From Halothiobacillus neapolitanus (lineage in GTDB: Bacteria; Pseudomonadota; Gammaproteobacteria; Halothiobacillales; Halothiobacillaceae), in NCBI GenBank assembly GCA_020721485.1, contig DYMR01000042.1, forward strand, positions 2,273 through 7,959: a stretch of 5,687 nucleotides of DNA, given 5' to 3'. Both the position numbers and the translations under genes were made by a program. Shown piece by piece: positions 1 through 5,687 of the stretch. How positions within the stretch are numbered: position 1 is the stretch's first letter; the number at the start of each line of letters is the position of its first letter. Under the pieces are notes generated by a model, which worked only from the letters and a program-made list of their open reading frames with translations, did no database searches and was not told the DNA's origin.

Positions 1-22
1 TTTTTTTGAAGGTTTGCAGGGA

Positions 23-715
23 ATGAGTGTGATTTTGTTGGCATTCGCCGGCTTGATGGCGGTTTTGTCGTGGTGGCCGGGCGTTTGGGTGACGCGCGTG
101 ATGGCGCAGCACCGCGCGCCGGCGGATCGCTACCCGTTTTCCGGTGCCGACCTTGCCCGATATTTGCTCGATCGCCGAGGGTTGACCGCCGTAACGGTCG
201 AGCGCACGCCGTCGGGCGATCACTACGATCCGCATACCCGCAGCGTGCGGCTGTCTGAGGCGAATTTTTCCGGCCAGTCGCTCACCGCCATTACCGTGGC
301 GGCGCATGAGGTCGGCCACGCGCTGCAACATGCCGAGGGTGATCCGTCTTTCGCGCGTCGCCAAGAGATGGTGGAGCGCAGTGCTTGGGCGCAAAAAGTC
401 GCGGGCTGGGTGTTGCTCGCCATCCCGGTGATTACCGTGCTTGAAAAGCAACCGGCGCCGGGCTTGGTGATGTTGCTCGTCGGCGTGTTGAGCATGTTGG
501 TGCCACTGTTCGCGCAGTTGGCGAATCTGCCGATTGAGCTGGATGCGAGTTTCAACCGGGCGTTGCCGCTGCTCGAACAGGGCGGTTGGTTGGCGCGCGG
601 GCAGGAAAAACGCGCCGCGCGGCAGATTCTGCGGGCGGCGGCCTTCACCTATGTGGCGCAGGCACTGGGTTCGATTTTCAATATTTTCAAATGGTTGCGC
701 GGGCTGAAACCCTGA
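23..715 (+). CDS. YugP-family membrane-anchored neutral zinc metallopeptidase
   Basis: Predicted integral-membrane zinc peptidase of about 230 residues, close to the ~225 residues usual for Bacillus YugP-like proteins. Seen in sequence: a hydrophobic N-terminal segment (about residues 2-20), a YDPHTRSVRLSE stretch typical of the family, and the zinc signature HEVGH (H95, E96, H99 counted from the ATG at 23; bases 305-319). Two further hydrophobic segments follow (about 127-142 and 144-167), then LPIELDAS, whose Glu (about E172) is at the family position of the third zinc ligand. An AxTYVAxAL stretch near the C-terminus also matches the family. By family knowledge the active site is cytoplasmic or at the membrane; the substrate is unknown. 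Start choice: ATG at 23 has GAAGG ten bases upstream. TTG at 14 is in frame but leaves no room for a ribosome site. GTG at 29 has AGGGA six bases upstream and remains possible. It converges with the large gene on the other strand. The family call is firm; the biological role is not. Confidence 0.93.
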   Translation: MSVILLAFAGLMAVLSWWPGVWVTRVMAQHRAPADRYPFSGADLARYLLDRRGLTAVTVERTPSGDHYDPHTRSVRLSEANFSGQSLTAITVAAHEVGHALQHAEGDPSFARRQEMVERSAWAQKVAGWVLLAIPVITVLEKQPAPGLVMLLVGVLSMLVPLFAQLANLPIELDASFNRALPLLEQGGWLARGQEKRAARQILRAAAFTYVAQALGSIFNIFKWLRGLKP

Positions 716-723
716 TTGATTAT

Positions 724-784
724 GCGGGTTGAGCCACTGATTGGTTCTGCACCCGCTTCGGGTTCCGTCGGCTTTTCTGGGTGC
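724..784. terminator. Possible weak terminator region between convergent genes
   Basis: The 70-base gap between the two stop codons holds several mutually exclusive inverted repeats. ACCCG (751-755) pairs with CGGGT (759-763) around a three-base loop. GCGGGT (724-729) pairs with ACCCGC (751-756), with an inner stem GAGCC (731-735)/GGTTC (743-747). GCACCC (749-754) pairs with GGGTGC (779-784). A short TTTT lies at 773-776, about ten bases after the tightest hairpin, so this is not a textbook intrinsic terminator on either strand. Its placement between converging genes suggests it helps end one or both transcripts. Confidence 0.3.
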
Positions 785-785
785 G

Positions 786-3700
786 CTACAGCAGTCCCGC
801 CAACCACGCCATCAGCTTCCGACTGGCCTCACTGTGTTGCGGGCTATCGTGAATCGCCGCGTGCCAGTGCAGGGCGTCGCTGGCATTTGCGCCCTGGCTG
901 AGCAGAAACGCATGCAGCGGGCAGTCTTCGGCGCTGCCGCAATGGTGGCTGCCGGGGTGGTTGTGTAAATACCACCAGTGATACGCGAGCGCGCCGGCGG
1001 CGGTTTTTATGGGGCTGGGCGTGGGCATCGGCTCGGCGGGTTGTTGCCGAATCCAGGCGGGGATGTCGTCCAGCGGCATCGGGCGGGCAATGCCGTAGCC
1101 TTGGCCAAATCCGGCACCGAGCAGCCGCGCCGCCTCGATGGCGCCCGCATCTTCTAAGCCTTCCACCACCACTTGCAGTTCGAAATCGCGCCCCATTTGG
1201 ATGATGGCGGAAATCAGGCTGAGGGTTTGAATCGGGTTGTGCCGCAGGCGGGCGAACAGGGCTTGATCGATTTTGATGCTGGAAAACGGCAGGCTCGCCA
1301 GTCGGTTCAGGCTGCTGTAGCCCGCGCCGAGGTCGTCCATCGCCAAGGGCACGCCGAGCGCGCGCAGCGCGTGGATGGCCTGATGATTGTCGGCGGAATC
1401 GTCCATGTCGTTTTCGAGCAATTCCAGCGTCAGCCGGTCGGGGGCGATGCCGTGCGCGTGGAGTTGATTGCGCACCCAGTCCGGGCAGTGTCGATCGCGC
1501 AGGGTGCCGGGCGGTAGATTGACGGCGATGTCCAGCCGAATGCCGGATTCATCCCAACGGCGCAGGGCGGCCAGACTTTCATCGAGCATCCGTTGGAACA
1601 GCCGATCCAGATCGGCATCGCCCAGCAAGGGAACGAAATTCTGCGGGCTGAGCATTTCGCCATCGGCCAAGGCCAGCCGCGCCAAGGCTTCGACCTTCAC
1701 CACTTGGCCGCTGGCCAGATCAATGATCGGCTGGGCATACATCCGCAAGCCGCCCGCAAATAACTGTTGCCGGTACTGTTCGGCCAGTTGGTGGTCCAGA
1801 AAGAGTTGCGGGCCGGTGCAGGCTTGCCAAATTTGCGAGAGGCGCAGTTGGCTGCTGCCGGCAAATTGCTGCGCCCACACCGATTCAAACTGATGCGGGA
1901 ACGCGCCGAGCAACACCACCACGCCCACGGTGAGGCGGTTGCGGTCGTGGATCGGGATGAACAGCGCGCTGTGGACCGTGGCGGTGCCGGATTCGCCCGC
2001 CAGCGACCAGCGCTCGTTGCGCAGGCTGCGCAGGCCGCTTTGGGCGAAGCTGCTGAGCAGGGTGGCTTGGTAGCGCGCCGGCGCCTCGCCATCGGCGACG
2101 GCCACTTGGGTGAGCGCATGGCCGAAGGCGTTGGCGGCCGCACCGAGGGCGGCTTCGATGATGAACGCGGTAGTCTCATCCCCCCGACGAACGCACAGCG
2201 CCGCCGTGATGCCGGGCGCCTGGTGCAGCGCGCCCAGTTCCTCCGGCAGGGCATCGTTCCACAGGCAACCGGCGGCAGGCAGCGGGCGGGTGAGGGTGCT
2301 GAAATACTGCTGAATCACGCCGCTACCGGCTTGCGCCTGGCTGAGCAGATCATCTTCGACCCGCGTTTCGATCAGCATCATCAGCCGATAGCGGTCGCGG
2401 GTGGAGAGCGCGGTGCGCCCCAAATGTTCGATCAGCAGGCGGCGATACAGGCTGATCGAGCGGATCAGCAGGGCGCTGTTCACCCCGACCAAACTGTGCA
2501 CGCGCCCCACCTGTTCGCTGCGGGCGAGCAGGGCGTCGCGGTCGGTTTCTGGCGCCGTCAAAAACAGCAGATGCTCGGTTTGCGACAACACCAAGTGCTG
2601 CATTTGCGGGGTGGTGAGGGTGCTGAGAATCGCTTGCGCCGCCGATTCATAGGCCAGCAGCTCGTAAAACTGGCGCACAAACGCCGGGGCAATTCCCGCG
2701 AGCACGGTTTGATGTTGGGCGAGAAAATGCGCCGCCGCGCCGCCGTAGGCATCGTGTGTCTCAATGGGATCGGGGCGTGCCATGCCTTCTTGCGATTGGC
2801 TTAATTGCCACCAGCGGGCGCGGCTGTGCTTGTTCTGCTTCACCGCATACAGCGCGGCATCGGCGTGGCGCAGCAGGGCATCGCCCTCTTCGCCATCGAG
2901 CGGGAACAGCGCAATGCCAAGGCTCATGCCGATGCTGGCCTGGTGCCCTTCGCCGAGATCAAACGGGCTGCGCACCGCGTCATACAGCCGATCGAGGGCG
3001 ATGCTGAGTTGTTCTTGCACGCGGCTGGGTTCCAACTCTTCGAGCACGATGACAAATTCATCGCCGCCCAGTCGGGCGAGTAAATCTTCCGTGCGCAGCC
3101 GATCTTGCAGGCGTTTGGCGAGGGCGATGAGGACGAGGTCGCCGGCGGCGTGCCCCCAGGTGTCGTTGATCGGTTTGAAATCATCGAGATCAAGCATGCC
3201 GACCGCGACCATGCCGCCCCGACGGCGGGCGCGGGCGATGGCCTTGGGCAAAAACGCATCCAGCGCGCGCCGGTTCGCCAAGCCGGTGAGCGCATCGTGC
3301 GTGGCTTGATGCGTGACGGCGCGTTGCGCTTCGTGCAGTTCGGTCACATCCACCAAATTCCAGAGCACGCCGAGGCCGTGGCCGGGAATGTGCAAAATGG
3401 CGCCGAGCACTTCGACGATGAGGCGGCGGCCATCGCGGTGCAGAATCGGCTGAGTGCGGTGCAGGCGGTGGTGTAGCAGTGATTTTTCGTCGGCGCTGTC
3501 GTGGGCGAGCCGCAGGGTGAAGGGCGGTGCTTCGGCGGGCGTGAGCAGGCGCGCGGATTGACCCGCCAGCCCGACGCAGGAATTTCCGGTCAGGCGGCAA
3601 AAGGCCGGGTTGGCGTCGATGAATTGGCCGTCTTGCGTGGTCAAAAACAGCGCGGCGGCGTTGGCGTCGAACAGGGTGCGTTGGAATTCTGCCAACTCGG

Positions 3701-5486
3701 TTAAATCGGCTTGCAGCGCGTGCCGCCGGGTCACATCTTGCAGCGTCCAGACACTGGTATTGGGCGCGCTGTCCTCGATCAAACTGCCCGCAATATCGGC
3801 GTACAGCAGGCGGCCATCCTGATGGCGCAGCACCAAATCTTCGAGCTGGGCGCTGCCGTGGGCGAGCACCTGCGGATACAGCGCGCCCACGCGGGCATAT
3901 TGCGCGTCATCGGCATACAGAATGCGGGTGGGCTGGCCGATCAAGGCGGCGGGATTGGCAAAGCCGAGCATGTCGGCCAAGCGCGGATTGACCTCCACCA
4001 GCCGCCGATCACGCACCATCGCAATCCCCGCGAGGGTGTTGTGCAGCAGGCTGCGTTGCCGCGCGTGGGTGTGTTGTTCCTGCGCGCGGGTGTCGAGCCA
4101 TTGCAGGCCGAGGCTGATTTGCCGCGCGAGTTGGCCGATGGCGGTGCGCAGCGGCTCATCGAAAATGTTTTTCTGCGTGTGATACACCGAAAACACGCCC
4201 CAGAGCGCGCCCTGCTTATGGATCGGCAAGGTGGCGCTGGCGGAAAAACCGAATTGCTGCGCCCGCTCCGCCCAAAGCTCCAGCCCGCGTGTGGCCAGAA
4301 AATCTTGGTTGAAAAACACTTCGCCCGATTGCCACGCCCGCCCGGCGGTGCCGCGACCTTCCGGTCGCTTGGGGTCGGTCGAGAGCTTCAGCCCGAGGGT
4401 GTATTCCGTGCGACCAGCGGTGGCGAGTAGGTTGAACCAACCGTCGGCGTCGGGTTTGGCGACATAGGCCAGCGCCATGCCGCCGCGCGTGACCGCCAGT
4501 TGGCAGAGTTCCTGAAGCAACTGCGCTTCATCGGCGCTGTGTTCCTGCGCTTGGCTGGCCTCGGCCATCATGCCGTTGAATTGCGCGAGCCGTTCGGCCT
4601 GCCGCAGCGCGGTGACGCGGCCCCGCATTTGGTTAGAAAGCGCCCGCTCCGCGAAGGTCAACAACACCAGCATCACGAAATAAATCAGCCAGCGCAGGTG
4701 GGCGTTTTGCCAGTATTGCGCGCTGATTTGATCGGTATTGCACTGCACCAGAATCGTCAGCGGAAATCCGCCCGGTACCGGCACGCGGCTGATGACCGGC
4801 AAAGCCGGCGGCGGCTGGTTCGCGGGTTCCACGCGATTCTGGTACCACACACCGAGCAGGCTGCCATCGCGGTCATCTTGCACGGCAAAATAATACGGCG
4901 GTGCGGAGTCGGGCTGGTAATCGAGCAGGGCGTCGATGCGATACGGCGAAGAAATGAAGTACGGCGCCACATCCAGCACAAAGCGGTAGCGCAGCGTCAG
5001 CACCTTTTCGCGGGCATCGTGCCCGATCACATCTTGGCCGAGCAGCCAACCCGGCTCACTGGCGATGGGGGTGTATGCCTGCGGCGGAACCAACGGTGGG
5101 TTATCGGTCGGTAAGACGCTCCACAGCCGGGTCACGCCATCGCTGCCGATCAGGTTGACATGCACCAAACTCGGATTGAGCGCGGTAAACCGCGACAAGG
5201 CGGCGCGCAGGCGCTCATCCGGCGACCGCGCCAAGGCGGAGCGGTCGATCAGGCTGGATAAAAAACTCATTTCCCGGAATTGATTGTTCAGCCGCGTGCC
5301 GATCAGGTTGGCAAACGATTCCCCTGAACGGGTGGCGTTGAGCACATACCGGGCTTTAACTTCTTGATACTCAGACCATTCATTGCCCACAACCCAGGCG
5401 GCGAGCAACAGCAGCGGTGCCAGCAGCAGGCTGCGTAATCGGACGCGGGCGTTGGGCATCAGCGGGAGCGGAATCTTGCCATCCAT
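786..5486 (-). CDS. Multi-sensor GGDEF-EAL c-di-GMP protein with internal globin domain
   Basis: Intact 1566-residue membrane protein predicted to make and/or degrade c-di-GMP. Order by approximate residue: TM 18-34; periplasmic Cache-like sensor 36-264 (weak call); TM 265-280; GAF 320-466; PAS 475-592; PAS 598-720; GGDEF 722-895; globin-type sensor 912-1056; GAF-like 1060-1222; EAL 1231-1482; His/Cys-rich tail 1495-1566. The GGDEF domain has D766, N774, D775 and GGDEF at 807-811 (bases 3054-3068). An RxxD inhibitory site (R798, D801) lies five residues before it. The EAL domain keeps E1266 (EAL at bases 1683-1691), R1270, N1323, E1355, E1358, D1384-D1385, K1405, E1442 and Q1462. Its motifs are variant: ELLE for ExTE and DDLGAG for DDFGTG. 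The globin region aligns by eye with E. coli DosC: FYELL places Y941 at the distal Tyr, and VGRVHSLVG places H997 at the proximal haem His. Both active sites look competent, but the net direction cannot be told. ATG at 5486 is the first start after an in-frame stop, and no clear ribosome site precedes it. Met10 (5459) is the alternative. It is transcribed alone and diverges from the right-hand promoter. Confidence 0.95.
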   Translation of the reverse strand: MDGKIPLPLMPNARVRLRSLLLAPLLLLAAWVVGNEWSEYQEVKARYVLNATRSGESFANLIGTRLNNQFREMSFLSSLIDRSALARSPDERLRAALSRFTALNPSLVHVNLIGSDGVTRLWSVLPTDNPPLVPPQAYTPIASEPGWLLGQDVIGHDAREKVLTLRYRFVLDVAPYFISSPYRIDALLDYQPDSAPPYYFAVQDDRDGSLLGVWYQNRVEPANQPPPALPVISRVPVPGGFPLTILVQCNTDQISAQYWQNAHLRWLIYFVMLVLLTFAERALSNQMRGRVTALRQAERLAQFNGMMAEASQAQEHSADEAQLLQELCQLAVTRGGMALAYVAKPDADGWFNLLATAGRTEYTLGLKLSTDPKRPEGRGTAGRAWQSGEVFFNQDFLATRGLELWAERAQQFGFSASATLPIHKQGALWGVFSVYHTQKNIFDEPLRTAIGQLARQISLGLQWLDTRAQEQHTHARQRSLLHNTLAGIAMVRDRRLVEVNPRLADMLGFANPAALIGQPTRILYADDAQYARVGALYPQVLAHGSAQLEDLVLRHQDGRLLYADIAGSLIEDSAPNTSVWTLQDVTRRHALQADLTELAEFQRTLFDANAAALFLTTQDGQFIDANPAFCRLTGNSCVGLAGQSARLLTPAEAPPFTLRLAHDSADEKSLLHHRLHRTQPILHRDGRRLIVEVLGAILHIPGHGLGVLWNLVDVTELHEAQRAVTHQATHDALTGLANRRALDAFLPKAIARARRRGGMVAVGMLDLDDFKPINDTWGHAAGDLVLIALAKRLQDRLRTEDLLARLGGDEFVIVLEELEPSRVQEQLSIALDRLYDAVRSPFDLGEGHQASIGMSLGIALFPLDGEEGDALLRHADAALYAVKQNKHSRARWWQLSQSQEGMARPDPIETHDAYGGAAAHFLAQHQTVLAGIAPAFVRQFYELLAYESAAQAILSTLTTPQMQHLVLSQTEHLLFLTAPETDRDALLARSEQVGRVHSLVGVNSALLIRSISLYRRLLIEHLGRTALSTRDRYRLMMLIETRVEDDLLSQAQAGSGVIQQYFSTLTRPLPAAGCLWNDALPEELGALHQAPGITAALCVRRGDETTAFIIEAALGAAANAFGHALTQVAVADGEAPARYQATLLSSFAQSGLRSLRNERWSLAGESGTATVHSALFIPIHDRNRLTVGVVVLLGAFPHQFESVWAQQFAGSSQLRLSQIWQACTGPQLFLDHQLAEQYRQQLFAGGLRMYAQPIIDLASGQVVKVEALARLALADGEMLSPQNFVPLLGDADLDRLFQRMLDESLAALRRWDESGIRLDIAVNLPPGTLRDRHCPDWVRNQLHAHGIAPDRLTLELLENDMDDSADNHQAIHALRALGVPLAMDDLGAGYSSLNRLASLPFSSIKIDQALFARLRHNPIQTLSLISAIIQMGRDFELQVVVEGLEDAGAIEAARLLGAGFGQGYGIARPMPLDDIPAWIRQQPAEPMPTPSPIKTAAGALAYHWWYLHNHPGSHHCGSAEDCPLHAFLLSQGANASDALHWHAAIHDSPQHSEASRKLMAWLAGLL

Positions 5487-5552
5487 GAATTTTTTGCTGC
5501 GGATCGATTCATTAAGGTCAAATTGTTAATGAGTGTACCGCTCCCACGCGCT

Positions 5553-5579
5553 AAACGCGCCCTGTGCGGCGGGTTTTTT
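5553..5579 (+). terminator. Intrinsic terminator-like hairpin, rightward
   Basis: AAACGCGCC (5553-5561) pairs with GGCGGGTTT (5568-5576) around the loop CTGTGC. There is one G-G mismatch (5557/5572), and the stem runs into six T (5574-5579). This is the form of a rho-independent terminator for rightward transcription. No rightward gene lies between 715 and this point, so it may stop antisense or spurious transcripts ahead of the promoter at 5605-5633. Read leftward it would instead be a hairpin in the 5' leader or promoter region of the large gene. A second small hairpin, CGCG-CTAAA-CGCG (5547-5559), overlaps it. Confidence 0.45.
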
Positions 5580-5584
5580 GTGAG

Positions 5585-5598
5585 AATTTTGTCAAATT
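5585..5598. repeat. Short AT-rich inverted repeat in the divergent regulatory region
   Basis: AATTT (5585-5589) and AAATT (5594-5598) are perfect inverted arms around TGTC. The element lies between the terminator-like hairpin and the -35 of the rightward promoter, about 100 bases upstream of the large gene's start. It could be an operator half-site pair for a DNA-binding regulator. It is short and AT-rich, so chance is a serious alternative. Confidence 0.2.
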
Positions 5599-5604
5599 TG
5601 CCGC

Positions 5605-5633
5605 TGAACAAATGGGGTTTGGGCTGATAGAAT
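5605..5633 (+). promoter_or_regulatory. Sigma70-type extended -10 promoter, rightward
   Basis: TGAACA (5605-5610, four of six matches to TTGACA) is followed by a 17-base spacer and TAGAAT (5628-5633, five of six matches to TATAAT). TG at 5625-5626 sits one base before the -10, giving the extended form TGnTAGAAT. Transcription would start near 5640 and read off the right edge. The AT-rich sequence just upstream (5585-5599) could act as an UP-like element. This is the best promoter candidate in the window; it serves a gene not contained here. Confidence 0.5.
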
Positions 5634-5662
5634 CGGAAATCTTGGATTTTCGTCATGTATCG

Positions 5663-5687
5663 ATGTTCTGGGGGAAGCGGGTGAGCT
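5663..5687 (+). CDS. Possible 5' end of a gene running off the right edge
   Basis: About 25 bases after the predicted transcription start, an ATG at 5663 opens a frame (MFWGKRVS) that stays open to the window end. No ribosome site precedes this ATG. GTG at 5681 is in the same frame and has GGGGA (5671-5675) five bases upstream, so it may be the true start. The earlier ATG at 5655 is in another frame and reaches a stop at 5682-5684 after nine codons. With so few codons no product can be named, and the transcript could equally begin with a longer leader or a non-coding RNA. The main support is the promoter upstream. Confidence 0.2.

Noticed and set aside
223..648. Open frame on the minus strand opposite the metallopeptidase
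   Set aside because: The plus strand encodes a well-matched YugP-family protein with HEVGH; the reverse frame has no recognisable features.
1767..2804. Long open frame (345 codons) antisense to the globin/GAF-like/EAL part of the large gene
   Set aside because: It lies wholly opposite a gene with clear catalytic motifs. Its translation is Arg/Gln/Gly/Ala-rich with no recognisable domain, as expected for the reverse strand of GC-rich coding DNA.
3711..4430. Open frame (239 codons) antisense to the GAF and first PAS region
   Set aside because: No domain, no convincing start signals, and composition typical of an antisense shadow; the opposite frame codes recognisable GAF and PAS domains.
5590..5595. 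Perfect TTGACA on the minus strand as a -35 for the large gene
   Set aside because: At 16-18 bases downstream the sequence is GC-rich (CCGCCG region) with no -10-like hexamer. The nearest weak -10 (TACACT, 5532-5537) has no -35 at proper spacing, so no promoter can be assigned to the large gene.
5459..5656. Small minus-strand frame (65 codons) spanning the divergent intergenic region
   Set aside because: It runs across the rightward promoter and the terminator hairpin, overlaps the large gene's start out of frame, and has no ribosome site or family resemblance.
5655..5684. ATG at 5655 as the start of the right-hand gene
   Set aside because: The frame ends in TGA after nine codons; a leader peptide is possible but nothing supports it.

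Overview
The window is GC-rich (except the AT-richer stretch at about 5487-5660) and looks like chromosomal DNA of a Gram-negative bacterium. A gamma- or betaproteobacterium is the best guess, based on a very large multi-sensor c-di-GMP protein and sigma70-like promoter sequence. I cannot assign a genus. No tRNA, rRNA, CRISPR, insertion sequence or phage gene is visible.

Layout: (1) Positions 23-715 (+) hold a membrane-anchored zinc metallopeptidase of the YugP family, complete except for uncertainty about its exact start. (2) Positions 716-785 form a short convergent intergenic gap with several overlapping inverted repeats and a possible weak terminator. (3) Positions 786-5486 (-) hold one intact 1566-residue gene. 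It encodes a membrane-bound GGDEF-EAL protein, so it carries both c-di-GMP synthase and phosphodiesterase modules. Its order is TM - periplasmic sensor - TM - GAF - PAS - PAS - GGDEF - globin-type sensor - GAF-like - EAL - His/Cys-rich tail. (4) Positions 5487-5687 are a divergent regulatory region: a terminator-like hairpin pointing right, a short AT-rich inverted repeat, and a convincing rightward extended -10 promoter. That promoter fires toward a gene that begins at or beyond the right edge.

The protease and the signalling gene converge, so they are not an operon and nothing here ties their functions together. The notable content is the large protein. A globin domain with a recognisable proximal His and distal Tyr sits between its GGDEF and EAL domains. 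Its GGDEF site, RxxD inhibitory site and main EAL catalytic residues are all present. Its last 70 residues hold ten His and two Cys in a pattern resembling a shortened zinc-binding CZB domain. If these readings are right, one polypeptide could combine a periplasmic signal, cytoplasmic ligands, a haem gas signal and a metal signal to set c-di-GMP levels. Individual parts are known from other proteins; this combination is the part worth a second look.
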